Shown here: positions 1 through 8,391 of the stretch, in pieces
Position numbering within the stretch: the stretch's first letter is position 1
How the letters are laid out: each line of letters opens with the position of its first letter
Assembly: GCF_019799905.1 (NCBI RefSeq)
Contig: NZ_JABGCI010000001.1
Span: 1-64,000 of the forward strand
Source: Trujillonella endophytica
GTDB lineage: Bacteria > Actinomycetota > Actinomycetes > Mycobacteriales > Geodermatophilaceae
DNA: 64,000 nt
Direction: 5' to 3'
Translations under genes and position numbers: made by a program
The notes under the pieces: model-generated
Told to the model about the DNA's origin: nothing
Databases searched by the model: none
The model's input: the letters and a program-made list of their open reading frames with translations, nothing else

Positions 1-524
1 TGGCGCTGCTGTGCGACGCCGACCACGGCCTCGTGCACGACGAGGACCTGATCCTGCACCGCCGCGACGGCGAGCTGATCGCCCTCACCCCCGACGGCCG
101 CCGCGTCTGGGGCCGACCCGACGCCGCCTTCACCACCGGCCTGACCGGCCTGACCGGCCACCTGGACGAGCCCGCCGCCGACCCGGACACCGGCGGCGCC
201 TTCGCCGGCGTCCATCCCATCGACCGGCTCCGCGCCCGCCGACCGGACGTTCCCGCGGGAACGACGGCCACCCCCGCCTCCGCCGACCCGCGGAGCCCGA
301 CCGCCACCGCCACCGCCACCGCCACCAACGCCGCCGCCGGAACCGGGAACGCCTCGATCTCGCGGCTCCTCTTCCCCGACGCCGCGCCCGAGCTGCCCGA
401 CGCCCTGCACGTCAACGGCGAACGCATGGACCTCGAGTTCGTCGTCTGGGCACTCCTCGCCCAGCGCGACCTCGCACGCCGCCTGGCCGTCGACCACGCC
501 GGTACGGCGCTCGCCGCCGCCTGA
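1..524 (+). CDS. HNH endonuclease-like protein, 13E12/DUF222 type (C-terminal part)
   Basis: Only the 3' part is present; the reading frame is open from the window edge (first full codon at base 3). The visible residues begin ALLCDADHGLVHDEDL and continue with a GRRVWGRPD segment. This resembles the end of the HNH nuclease motif (C..HH..vH.....) of the 13E12-repeat proteins that are abundant in actinobacteria. The rest is a low-complexity tail with a Thr-Ala run encoded by a 6-bp tandem repeat near 301-326. The cellular role of these proteins is unknown; nuclease activity is inferred from the family. The 5' half is outside the window, so the domain order cannot be checked. Confidence 0.6.
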   Translation, partial: ALLCDADHGLVHDEDLILHRRDGELIALTPDGRRVWGRPDAAFTTGLTGLTGHLDEPAADPDTGGAFAGVHPIDRLRARRPDVPAGTTATPASADPRSPTATATATATNAAAGTGNASISRLLFPDAAPELPDALHVNGERMDLEFVVWALLAQRDLARRLAVDHAGTALAAA

Positions 525-557
525 CGTGGACGACGGCCACCGCGCCACGGCGCTGAC

Positions 558-591
558 GGCGGCCGGGAGTCGTGCTGGCTCCCCGGCCGCC
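558..591. terminator. Hairpin terminator after the HNH gene
   Basis: The arm GGCGGCCGGGAG (558-569) pairs with CTCCCCGGCCGCC (579-591) across a 9-nt loop, with one bulge. It lies 34 bp after the HNH stop codon and before the promoter of the ABC operon. There is no U-tract, as is usual in high-GC actinobacteria. Confidence 0.6.
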
Positions 592-599
592 ACCGCCAC

Positions 600-605
600 T
601 AGGTT
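600..605 (+). promoter_or_regulatory. -10 element (TAGGTT) of a probably leaderless ABC operon
   Basis: TAGGTT matches the actinobacterial TANNNT -10 pattern. It ends 6 nt before the ATG at 612, so transcription would begin at or next to the start codon. No Shine-Dalgarno sequence is visible upstream of the ATG, which agrees with a leaderless message. Confidence 0.45.
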
Positions 606-611
606 CCCCGG

Positions 612-3290
612 ATGCGCGCGTCGGCGTCCCGGTCGCGGCGCGCCGTGCGTCGACTGCGGATCGCGCTGCTGCCCCTGCCCGGCCAGGCCCTGGCGCTGAC
701 CGTGCTGGTCGCCGTGCTGGCCGCGGTCGTCGTCTCCGTCCCGTTGCTCGTCGGCTCGTCCGAGGAGGGCAGCTGGGAGCGGGAGCGGGCCCGCCGGACC
801 ACCGCCGAGATCGGCACCACCTTCGTCTCGACCACCATCGCTGACCCCACCGATCCCGAGCCGCCCCGCGCGAGCCTCGCCGGCCGTCTCGACGACGCCT
901 TCACCGAGACCGCCGCCGGGCTCGGCCTGGACCCGCCCCGCTCGCTGGTCCGGGTCCGCGACACCGCCTTCATCCCGACCCCCACCGGCCTGAACCGGCT
1001 GCTGCTGTTCTCGCGGACCGGCGCCGAGGAGAACGTCGACCTCGTGGCGGGTGCCCCCCGCGCCGACGCCGTCCTCATCCCCCAGCGCCTCGCCGAGCTC
1101 ACCGGACTCGGGCCCGGCGACGTCCTGACCAGCCAGGCCTCCGGCGGCACCCCCGTCGAACTGCCCATCGGCGGCGTCTACACCGAGCCGGCCCTCCCGC
1201 TGACCGACTACTGGTCCGGCCAGGAGGCGCTCCTCGTCCAGCCCCGGTACCGCGGTCTGGACGACCCGGTCCACCCCACCGCCGCGGTCATCGCCCCGCG
1301 CGCGCTCGTCCTGGAGATCGCCGACGAGGTCGAGAGCGGGCTGTTCCTCGAGTGGTTCCTCCCCCTCGCCGAGGACCTGGACGTCGACCCCGCCCGCAGC
1401 GCCGCCGACCGGATCGACCGGCTGCGCGCCGCGCTGGTCACACCGCGCGGCGACGTCACCCGCGCCGCGGCGGCCGGCAACCTCTCGCCGCCGGCGCCGC
1501 AGTCGCGGCTCCCGGCGGCACTGGGGACCGTCGACCGCACGGTCGAGCTGCTGGTCCCGCCGGTGACCGCGGTCGGCGTCGGCGGCGCCCTGGCGGCGCT
1601 CGTGCTCGTGGGCGCCTGGGCCGGGCAGCGGGTCCGCCGCCGCGAGGGGGAGCTGCGGGCCCTGCTGGTCCGCGGGCTCTCCCCCACCCGCGCCGCCGGC
1701 ATCGCCCTCCGCGAGGCGGTGCTCCCCACGGTCGTCGGCGCCGCGGCCGGCGGGGCGGCGGGCCGGCTGCTGGTCCGCTGGCTGGGCCCGTCGGCCGACC
1801 TGCCGGACGGCGTCGCCACGTGGGCCGGCACGGCGCTCGTGATCGGCGCGGGCGCCGTGCTCGTCACCGTCCTCGTCGTCACCGCGGGGGCGGTCCGGCA
1901 GATGGACGTCGTCGGGCGCCGCCCCCGCCGCGCCGTCCCGTGGGTGGCCGTCACCGCCGGCGTCACCGTGGCGGTCGGCGCGCTCGTCCTGACCGGCGAC
2001 CGGGACACCCGCGGCGACGTCGAGCTGCTGCCCCTGGTCCTCCCGCTGCTCGCGACCGTGGTCGTCGCCGGCGCGGTCACCGCCCTCCTCCCCCGGCTGG
2101 GGCGTCGCGGCCGGGCCCGCCTCGGCCGGCTCGGCCCCGCGCCGTTCCTCGCCCTCTCCCGCGTCGCCGCCGGGCGGGGCGCCGTCCGCCTCGTCGTCGT
2201 GACCACGGCCCTGGCGCTGGCCCTGGTCGTGCAGGCCGGCGCCCTCGCGGACTCCGCGGCCCGCACCATCGAGGCGAAGGCGACCGTGGCCGCCGCCGGC
2301 GACGTCGTCGTCCCGATCCTGCGGCGGGTGCAGGACGTCGGACCCTCGCCGGAGGGGACGACGGTCGTGGAGCGGGCCGCCGAGCTCAACCTGACGCCCG
2401 GCGGCCTGACCGTCGACGTCCTGGCCGTGCGCCCCGGTGACCTGACCGACGTCGTCCGCTGGGACCCGGCGCTGTCCGACCGCCCGCTGCAGGAGCTGGC
2501 CGCGGCGCTCGGCGACCGCAGCGGCGACCGGGTGCCCGTGCTGCTCGCCGGCCCCTTCCCCGGCGACCTCGGCGCCGAGCTGGTGGCCGAGTTCGGCCGG
2601 GTCTACGCCGTGCCCGTGGAGGTGGTCGGCCGGGTGGCCGCCTTCCCCGGCCAGACGACCGACGGGCCGCTCCTCGTCGCCGACCGGGACGGGTTCGCCG
2701 CGGCCATCCGCGCCGCCGGCCGCGATCCGGAGACGTTCCTGGACCAGGAGCTGTGGGCCCGCGGCGAGTCGGCGCCGCTGCTCGGCGCGCTCACCGCGGC
2801 CGGCTGGGCGTTCGACCCCGACCAGGTGATCACCGCCGACGACTTCGCCGCCCGGCCCGAGCTCAACGCCCGCACCTGGTCCTTCGGCCACCTCCGCGCC
2901 GTCGCCGCGCTCGCCGGGCTGCTCGGCCTCACCGGGCTCGCGCTGCAGGCCGTGGCCCAGCAGCGCCGGCGGGCCGCGGCTTCGGTGCTGCTGACCCGCA
3001 TGGGCATGGGCGCCGGCTCGCAGCACAGCGCCGCGGCGCTGGAGACGGGGCTGCTCGCCGTCCTGGGCGCGGTCCTCGCCGTGGCGGTGGCGCTGCCGGC
3101 GTCGGCGCTGCTCGTCGGGCTGCTCGACCCCGTGCCCGACGTGCTGCCCGGGCCGCTGTTCGCCGTCCCGTGGGGCACCCTCGCGGCCGTCGCCGGGGGT
3201 GTTGCCCTCGCGACCGCCGCAGGCGCGCTGCTCGTCGGCCGCGCGGCGCGGCAGGTCGACGGCGGGCGGGTGATGCGCGATGCCCAGTGA
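612..3290 (+). CDS. FtsX-like ABC transporter permease
   Basis: An 892-residue integral membrane protein and the permease of a MacB/LolC-type ABC system. An N-terminal membrane helix (about residues 27-50) is followed by a large extracytoplasmic region to about residue 310. Then come a bundle of hydrophobic helices (about 318-425), a second hydrophobic block (about 445-560), another soluble region, and a C-terminal FtsX-like block (about 755-880). Two FtsX-type modules in one chain are typical of actinobacterial exporters of this class. It overlaps the first ATPase gene by 11 bp, and a second ATPase follows, so the three genes form one operon. Substrate unknown; members of the family handle lipoproteins, peptides or antibiotics by mechanotransmission rather than classical transport. 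Confidence 0.85.
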   Translation: MRASASRSRRAVRRLRIALLPLPGQALALTVLVAVLAAVVVSVPLLVGSSEEGSWERERARRTTAEIGTTFVSTTIADPTDPEPPRASLAGRLDDAFTETAAGLGLDPPRSLVRVRDTAFIPTPTGLNRLLLFSRTGAEENVDLVAGAPRADAVLIPQRLAELTGLGPGDVLTSQASGGTPVELPIGGVYTEPALPLTDYWSGQEALLVQPRYRGLDDPVHPTAAVIAPRALVLEIADEVESGLFLEWFLPLAEDLDVDPARSAADRIDRLRAALVTPRGDVTRAAAAGNLSPPAPQSRLPAALGTVDRTVELLVPPVTAVGVGGALAALVLVGAWAGQRVRRREGELRALLVRGLSPTRAAGIALREAVLPTVVGAAAGGAAGRLLVRWLGPSADLPDGVATWAGTALVIGAGAVLVTVLVVTAGAVRQMDVVGRRPRRAVPWVAVTAGVTVAVGALVLTGDRDTRGDVELLPLVLPLLATVVVAGAVTALLPRLGRRGRARLGRLGPAPFLALSRVAAGRGAVRLVVVTTALALALVVQAGALADSAARTIEAKATVAAAGDVVVPILRRVQDVGPSPEGTTVVERAAELNLTPGGLTVDVLAVRPGDLTDVVRWDPALSDRPLQELAAALGDRSGDRVPVLLAGPFPGDLGAELVAEFGRVYAVPVEVVGRVAAFPGQTTDGPLLVADRDGFAAAIRAAGRDPETFLDQELWARGESAPLLGALTAAGWAFDPDQVITADDFAARPELNARTWSFGHLRAVAALAGLLGLTGLALQAVAQQRRRAAASVLLTRMGMGAGSQHSAAALETGLLAVLGAVLAVAVALPASALLVGLLDPVPDVLPGPLFAVPWGTLAAVAGGVALATAAGALLVGRAARQVDGGRVMRDAQ

Positions 3291-4095
3291 GGCGGTCGCG
3301 GCGCGGTGTGACGGACTGGTCCGCATCTACTGGTCGCCCAGCGGCGAGGTGCACGCGCTGAAGGGCGTGGACGTCGTGGTGCCGACGGGGCGGATCACCG
3401 CGATCACCGGCCCCTCGGGCTCGGGCAAGAGCTCGCTGCTGCGCATCCTCGCCGCGCAGGACCGGCCGACCGCCGGCCACGCGGAGGTGGCCGGGCAGTC
3501 GCTGGCCGGGCTCTCGACCCGCCGGCTGCGGGCGCTGCGCCGGCGGTCCATCGGCTACGTGTTCGCCCGGCCGTCGCAGAACCTCTCGCCGCAGCTGACC
3601 GTCCGCGAGCACCTGTCCACGGCCGCCCGGCTGCGTGGCACGAAGGGGGACGACGCCGCGGAGCTGCTCGACCGGCTGGGGCTGGCCCACCGCGCCGGCC
3701 ACCTGCCCGCGGAGCTCTCCGGCGGGGAGCAGCAGCGGCTGGCCCTCGCCCAGGCCGTGACCGGCGGGCCCGCGCTGCTCGTCGCCGACGAGCCGACCAG
3801 CGAGCTCGACAGCCGCACGACGGCGGACCTGCTGGAGGCGGTGCGCGGCCTCGCCCGGGCCGGGACGACGGTCGTGCTCGCCACCCACGACCCGCTCGCC
3901 GCCGCCGCGGCCGACCGCGTGGTGCACCTGCGCTCCGGCACGGTCGCGCACGAGGAGGTCGCCGGCCGCCGGCTCGCGGTGATCGACGGCGACGGCCGGG
4001 TGCAGCTGCCCGAGGACGCCCTGGCCCGCTTCCCCGACCGGCGGGCGCTGCTCGAGGTGACCGACGACGGAGTCGTCCTGCGGGAGCCGACGTGA
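3280..4095 (+). CDS. ABC transporter ATP-binding protein (MacB-like), first of two
   Basis: A 271-residue ATPase of the MacB/LolD type that should energise the upstream FtsX permease. Walker A GPSGSGKSS lies near residue 45, the signature is LSGGEQQRLALA, Walker B is LLVADEPTSELD and the switch histidine is in ATHD. The ATG at 3280 lies inside the 3' end of the permease gene. About 45 residues after the switch region form a C-terminal extension that I do not recognise. All catalytic motifs look intact. The operon has two different ATPases for one permease chain, so the working complex may be a heterodimer. Confidence 0.88.
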   Translation: MPSEAVAARCDGLVRIYWSPSGEVHALKGVDVVVPTGRITAITGPSGSGKSSLLRILAAQDRPTAGHAEVAGQSLAGLSTRRLRALRRRSIGYVFARPSQNLSPQLTVREHLSTAARLRGTKGDDAAELLDRLGLAHRAGHLPAELSGGEQQRLALAQAVTGGPALLVADEPTSELDSRTTADLLEAVRGLARAGTTVVLATHDPLAAAAADRVVHLRSGTVAHEEVAGRRLAVIDGDGRVQLPEDALARFPDRRALLEVTDDGVVLREPT

Positions 4096-4763
4096 CCGGG
4101 CTCGCGGGGTCGCGCGACGGCGTGACCACCGCCCTCCGCGGGACCGGCCTGCACAAGTCCTACCGCCGCGGCCGGGAGGAGGTGCACGCCCTGCGGGGCG
4201 TGACCGTCGAGGTCGCACCCGGCGAGCTGGTCGCCCTGCTCGGGCGCTCGGGGTCGGGGAAGTCGACGCTGCTCAACTGCCTGCTGGGATGGGAACGCCC
4301 CGACTCGGGCGCGGTGGAGGTGCCGGGGGTGGCCGACGCCGGGGCCGCGCCGTGGACCAGCGTCGCCGTCGTCCCCCAGCAGTTCGGGCTGCTGGAGGAG
4401 CTCACCGTCGCGGGCAACGTCGCGCTGCCCGCGCGGCTCGCCGGGGACGGCGACCCGCAGGCGGCTGCGGCCGGCGTCCTCACCGCGCTGCGGCTGGACC
4501 ACCTCGCCGACCGCCTGCCCGGCGAGGTCTCCCTCGGCGAGCAGCAGCGCACGGCGATGGCCCGCGCGCTCGTCGTCCGTCCGGCGTTCGTCCTGGCCGA
4601 CGAGCCCACCGGACACCTCGACGAGGAGCTCACCGGCACCGTGCTGGGCGTGCTCCGGGCGGCGTGCTCCGGTGGCGCGGGCGTGCTCGTGGCCAGCCAC
4701 GACCCGGCAGTGGTGGCGTCGGCCGACCGGGTGCTGCGCCTGGAGGACGGCCACCTGGCGTGA
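4092..4763 (+). CDS. ABC transporter ATP-binding protein, second of two
   Basis: A 223-residue ATPase starting with GTG four bases before the end of the previous gene (GTGA overlap), so translation is probably coupled. Walker A is GRSGSGKST, Walker B is FVLADEPTGHLD and the switch histidine is in SHDPA. The signature motif reads VSLGEQQR instead of LSGGEQQR, so one glycine of the C-loop is replaced by leucine. In asymmetric ABC exporters one ATP site often carries such a degenerate signature. A heterodimer with the upstream ATPase is therefore the simplest model; that is inference from motif and operon. Confidence 0.87.
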   Translation: MTGLAGSRDGVTTALRGTGLHKSYRRGREEVHALRGVTVEVAPGELVALLGRSGSGKSTLLNCLLGWERPDSGAVEVPGVADAGAAPWTSVAVVPQQFGLLEELTVAGNVALPARLAGDGDPQAAAAGVLTALRLDHLADRLPGEVSLGEQQRTAMARALVVRPAFVLADEPTGHLDEELTGTVLGVLRAACSGGAGVLVASHDPAVVASADRVLRLEDGHLA

Positions 4764-4788
4764 GGAGCGTCCCGCGCACGGACGCTCC
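4764..4788. terminator. Bidirectional hairpin terminator
   Basis: A perfect 9-bp stem, GGAGCGTCC (4764-4772) with GGACGCTCC (4780-4788), around a 7-nt loop. It sits directly after the ABC operon stop codon and before the end of the convergent membrane-protein gene. Confidence 0.75.
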
Positions 4789-4803
4789 CCACACCGGTCG
4801 TCG

Positions 4804-5577
4804 TCAGCCGGCGGCGACCTCGCGCCGGTGGGACGCGGAGCGGCCGGCCCGCACGAGCAGCACGATGCTCGCCGCCAGGACCCACAGCATCATGAGGATG
4901 AACGCCGCGAAGGCCGCCCAGGCCAGGCCGGCGTCGTCGATGTCCTCCTGGAACACGCCGCCCAGGCTGACGATCAGCAGCACGGAGACCAGGGCCGCCC
5001 ACCAGCCCAGCCAGCGTGGCAGCGTGTGCGTGCTGACGATCGCAGCCGCCGCCCCGAGGAACAGGGCCGCCCCGGCGGGGATGCCCGCGAAGCCGACCCA
5101 GTCGTTGAGCACGGCGAGAGTCGTGAAGACGGCGGGGTCCTCGGCGATCTGAGCGGTGCCGGTCACCATGGCCAGGTACAGACCCTCGGAGACCATGATC
5201 ACCGCGGCGAACACCGCGCCCCCGATCGCCAGCAGTCCGGCGAACATCCCCCCGCGGCCCTCGGCCCGGCGCAGCCTGCTCCACAGCCCCGCGAGGAAGA
5301 CGAGGAAGGCGATGTCGGACAGGAACGCCAGCAGCAGTGACCACTGGTGCCCGGTGCGGTCCGCGGCGATGTCGGCGGCGATCGCCTGACCGCCGTCGTC
5401 CGCCATGGGGGTCTCCGGCGTGAAGAAGCTCGCGATGACCAGAGCGAAGAAGAGCAGCCCCGCCGCCCCCGCGACGAGGTCCCAGGTGCGGTCGCGCGCG
5501 GGCGCCTCGTCGTCGTACTTCCGGTCGATCCCGGCCGCGGGTGCCGCGGCCGATCCACTCGTGCGGTCCATGACCAT
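4804..5577 (-). CDS. Six-helix integral membrane protein of unknown function
   Basis: A 257-residue protein with a charged N-terminal tail of about 30 residues, then about six hydrophobic segments: roughly 32-50, 78-97, 110-130, 150-168, 182-200 and 215-240. The TETPMADDGGQAIAADIAADR segment between helices 1 and 2 probably forms an outside loop. The layout resembles DUF4386-type actinobacterial membrane proteins, but I cannot assign a family with certainty. It stands alone: the gene upstream ends about 110 bp away behind its own hairpin, and the ABC operon converges on it. No function can be given. Confidence 0.7.
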   Translation of the reverse strand: MVMDRTSGSAAAPAAGIDRKYDDEAPARDRTWDLVAGAAGLLFFALVIASFFTPETPMADDGGQAIAADIAADRTGHQWSLLLAFLSDIAFLVFLAGLWSRLRRAEGRGGMFAGLLAIGGAVFAAVIMVSEGLYLAMVTGTAQIAEDPAVFTTLAVLNDWVGFAGIPAGAALFLGAAAAIVSTHTLPRWLGWWAALVSVLLIVSLGGVFQEDIDDAGLAWAAFAAFILMMLWVLAASIVLLVRAGRSASHRREVAAG

Positions 5578-5647
5578 CCCCTTCCGTGCTGTCAGGACCA
5601 GCTCGCCGGGTGTCTTCCGGCCAGGCGAGTGTGGACCCGTGGGGAGG

Positions 5648-5675
5648 GGACGGCGGCGTTCCGTGCGCGCCGTCC
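5648..5675 (-). terminator. Hairpin after the Old Yellow Enzyme gene
   Basis: GGACGGCGGCG (5648-5658) pairs with CGCGCCGTCC (5666-5675) with one bulged base. It lies 12 bp beyond the stop codon of the leftward oxidoreductase gene. Confidence 0.5.
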
Positions 5676-5687
5676 GAGCGCGCGAGG

Positions 5688-6797
5688 TCAGCCGGCCCGG
5701 AGCGTCGGGTAGTCGGTGTAGCCCTCGGCGCCGGCGGCGTAGAAGAGGTGCGGCTGCGGCTCGTTCTCCGGGTGCCGACCCGCCCAGCGCTCGACCAGGT
5801 CGGGGTTGGCGATGACGGCCCGCCCGACGGCGACGACGTCGGCGTGCGCGCGGTCGATGAGTGCGACCGCCTCGTCCCGCGTGGTGATCGAGCCGAACCC
5901 GCTGTTGGCCATGAGCGGCCCGTCGAAGCGCCGGCGCAGCTCCTGCACCAGCTCGCCGGCCGGCTCGCGGTGCAGCACGGAGAGGTAGGCCAGCCCCAGC
6001 GGCCGGAGCCGGTCCATGAGGTACCCGTACGTGGCGAGGACGTCGTCCCGGTCGGTCTCCAGCGCCCCCTGGATGCCGTGCTCGGGCGAGATCCGCAGGC
6101 CCACCCGTCCGGCGCCGACCGCGTCGGCGACGGCCGTGGCGACCTCGACGACGAAGCGCGCCCGGTTCTCCGGGGAGCCGCCGTACTCGTCGTCGCGCCG
6201 GTTGGACGCCGGCGAGAGGAACTCGTGCAGCAGGTAGCCGTTGGCACCGTGCAGCTCCACGCCGTCCAGTCCGGCCTCGACGGCGCGGCGCGCGGCGTCG
6301 ACGAAGGTCTGCACCCGCTCGCGCACCTCGTCGGTGGTCAGCGCGTGCGGCACCGGGTAGGGGACCTTGCCGGTCGCCGTGCGGGCCTCGCCCTCGATCG
6401 CGATCGCGCTGGGCGCCTCCACCCGCCGTCCGCCGTTGATCTCCGGGTGGGTGACCCGCCCGCCGTGCATCACCTGCATCACGACGCGCCCGCCGCGGGC
6501 GTGCACCGCGTCGGCCACCCGCCGCCAGCCGGCCACCTGCTCGTCGGTGACGATCCCGGGCTGGCCCACGAACGCCTGCGACTCGTGCACCGGGTAGGTC
6601 CCCTCGGTGACGATCAGCCCGAGGCTCGCGCGCTGCGCGTAGTGCTCGGCGACGAGGTCACCCGGGATGCCGAGCGCGCCGGAGCGCATGCGGGTCAGCG
6701 GGGCCATCGCCACGCGGTTGGTCAGCACGAGGTCGCCCAGGGTCACCGGGGAGAAGAGGTCCACGACTGGTGGGGACACCCACCGGACCGCGGACAT
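5688..6797 (-). CDS. Alkene reductase, Old Yellow Enzyme family
   Basis: A 369-residue FMN-dependent NAD(P)H oxidoreductase with a single TIM-barrel domain. Members reduce activated C=C bonds of enones, nitroalkenes or nitrate esters (NemA and xenobiotic reductase types). Visible hallmarks are NRVAMAPLTRMRS near the N-terminus, HGGRVTHPEINGG in the middle, the substrate-binding segment HGANGYLLHEFLSPASNRR, and NSGFGS in the phosphate-binding region. The length is normal for the family. The ATG at 6797 lacks a clear ribosome binding site; a GTG about ten codons further in (VVDLFSPV) is an alternative start. The sulfotransferase gene ends 35 bp upstream on the same strand, so co-transcription is possible. 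Confidence 0.88.
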   Translation of the reverse strand: MSAVRWVSPPVVDLFSPVTLGDLVLTNRVAMAPLTRMRSGALGIPGDLVAEHYAQRASLGLIVTEGTYPVHESQAFVGQPGIVTDEQVAGWRRVADAVHARGGRVVMQVMHGGRVTHPEINGGRRVEAPSAIAIEGEARTATGKVPYPVPHALTTDEVRERVQTFVDAARRAVEAGLDGVELHGANGYLLHEFLSPASNRRDDEYGGSPENRARFVVEVATAVADAVGAGRVGLRISPEHGIQGALETDRDDVLATYGYLMDRLRPLGLAYLSVLHREPAGELVQELRRRFDGPLMANSGFGSITTRDEAVALIDRAHADVVAVGRAVIANPDLVERWAGRHPENEPQPHLFYAAGAEGYTDYPTLRAG

Positions 6798-6810
6798 TCC
6801 GGAACGCGAT

Positions 6811-6820
6811 CGTGATCACG
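6811..6820. promoter_or_regulatory. Palindrome CGTGATCACG before the alkene reductase gene
   Basis: A perfect 10-bp palindrome 14 bp upstream of the oxidoreductase ATG, with a second palindrome (TTCCGGAA, 6797-6804) overlapping the start codon. The position suits a repressor site controlling the reductase. No regulator gene is adjacent, so this is only a candidate. Confidence 0.25.
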
Positions 6821-6832
6821 TCCCGGCCGGCG

Positions 6833-7882
6833 TCAGCTCGGCTGCGGTGCGCCCTCGGGCGCGGACGCCGCGGCCGCCGTCCGCTCCGCCTCGAGCGCGG
6901 TCTGCCGCCGCTGCCAGGCCTGCACCTCGGCGGTCAGCTGGTAGCCGAGGAGGTTGGCGACGTCGGCCAGGCCGGGGGTCTGCAGCACCTGCTCGACGTC
7001 GGCCGCGGTGAGGCTCCGCTGCCACTTGTCGTCGACCCAGCCGCCGAAGGGCTTGCCCCAGTAGTCCCAGTAGGCCTGGTCCTGCTCGACGCGCTCCGCG
7101 AGCGGCTCCGGCAGGCGGTCGCGGAACGCGTCGCTGGAGAACTGGTCGGCCGGCTCCCTCGGTGCGGCGAAGACGCTGTAGTTGCCGCCCACGTCGTGCG
7201 TCGGCCGCTTCTGGAAGTAGGGCATGGCCGCGTCGTAGGGCACGCCGAGCAGCGTGCAGGCCGAGCGGAGCTCGGGCTCGGGGTCGAGCGCGAAGTCCTC
7301 GTAGCGGACCACCATGAAGGGCAGCCCGGCGCGGGTGACCAGCCGGATGGCGTCGTAGTACACGTCCCGCCAGACGTTGGCCGCCTGCCACGTCGGGCAG
7401 CCGGTGCGGAACTGGTAGCTGTTGCAGAAGGCGAACGGCGAGCGGACGGCGACGAAGGCGACCGTGCGGTCCCGGTCGACGGGCTCGTCGTCCATCACCG
7501 AGCGCAGCCAGTGCGGGTGCTTGGACCCGTCGAGCATCACCGAGCCGTCGATCTCCGACTCGAAGAAGTCCATCAACCGGCCGTAGGGCAGCGCTCGCGC
7601 GGCGGCCACCCGCTCCTCGGTCCACACCGGGCACGGCTGGCCCAGCAGCTCGCAGTGGTGGCAGGTCGGCTCCGGCTCCTCGGCGAACATCGTCCCGGGG
7701 AACTGCACCAGCCGGTCGACCTCTCCCAGGTAGCTCACCGCCGGGCTGACGCCCAGCGCCTGGCCGAAGACGGTCGAGCCGCAGAACGGCGTGCCCAGGA
7801 TGTAGGCCCGTCGCGAGGGCCCCGACGGAACGGCCGGCCCGGCCGGCTCGGTCGATCGCGTCGGTTCGGTCGGTTCGGTCAT
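6833..7882 (-). CDS. Sulfotransferase family protein
   Basis: A 349-residue protein of the P-loop-like sulfotransferase fold, expected to move a sulfuryl group from PAPS to an unknown acceptor. The 5'-phosphosulfate loop is ILGTPFCGSTVFGQALG near residue 30. The 3'-phosphate-binding segment is probably VAVRSPFAFCNS in the middle. A Cys cluster, CHHCELLGQPCP, follows the first third and is unusual for simple sulfotransferases. The ATG at 7882 is chosen because GAGGAGG sits at the right distance; an in-frame ATG six codons upstream has no such site. The N-terminal TEP-rich tail comes from a short DNA repeat. The thioredoxin gene lies 111 bp upstream on the same strand. Confidence 0.75.
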   Translation of the reverse strand: MTEPTEPTRSTEPAGPAVPSGPSRRAYILGTPFCGSTVFGQALGVSPAVSYLGEVDRLVQFPGTMFAEEPEPTCHHCELLGQPCPVWTEERVAAARALPYGRLMDFFESEIDGSVMLDGSKHPHWLRSVMDDEPVDRDRTVAFVAVRSPFAFCNSYQFRTGCPTWQAANVWRDVYYDAIRLVTRAGLPFMVVRYEDFALDPEPELRSACTLLGVPYDAAMPYFQKRPTHDVGGNYSVFAAPREPADQFSSDAFRDRLPEPLAERVEQDQAYWDYWGKPFGGWVDDKWQRSLTAADVEQVLQTPGLADVANLLGYQLTAEVQAWQRRQTALEAERTAAAASAPEGAPQPS

Positions 7883-7993
7883 GGCGGCCTCCTCGCACAC
7901 TCCCCGTTGCGCTGTCGGACGTCGCCAGTCTGCCCGACGGCATCGCGAGCTACGGAACCGCCCGGAGTCGGACCGTCGCGTTCCGTTGCGACG

Positions 7994-8365
7994 TCAGGCG
8001 GCCGCCGCGGCGAGGTGGGGCTCCAGCGTCTGCATGATCATCGCCTGTGGCCGGGCGCCGACGACCGTCGTCACCAGCTCGCCCCGGACGAACAACGCCA
8101 GCGTCGGCATCCCCATCACGCCGTAGCGGCGCGTCGTCTCCGGGTTCTCGTCCACGTCCAGGGCCAGCACCCGCAGCCGGCTGGCCTGCTCCTCGGCGAT
8201 CCGGGCCAGGACCGGCGCGATCATCCGGCAGGGCGGGCACCAGGTGGCGGTGAACTCCACGAGGACGGGGGTGGCGCCGGCCAGGACGTCGGCGGCGAAG
8301 GTGCCGTCCGTGGTGGTGGGCAGGGCGGTGGTGGTCGGGGGGCTGATGGGGGGCGTGGCAGCCAT
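7994..8365 (-). CDS. Thioredoxin
   Basis: A 123-residue single-domain thioredoxin with the active site WCPPC (Trp42, Cys43, Cys46), one residue different from the usual WCGPC. The strand ALDVDENPETTRRYGVMGMPTL carries the conserved cis-proline. A Pro/Thr-rich leader of about 20 residues precedes the fold and is not a signal peptide, so the protein is cytoplasmic. The start is set by GGAG about 8 nt before the ATG at 8365. Directly upstream is the remnant of an HxlR regulator, a family that often controls redox genes. Confidence 0.9.
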   Translation of the reverse strand: MAATPPISPPTTTALPTTTDGTFAADVLAGATPVLVEFTATWCPPCRMIAPVLARIAEEQASRLRVLALDVDENPETTRRYGVMGMPTLALFVRGELVTTVVGARPQAMIMQTLEPHLAAAAA

Positions 8366-8391
8366 GGAGCTCTCCTGTTCGACGGGCCCGG

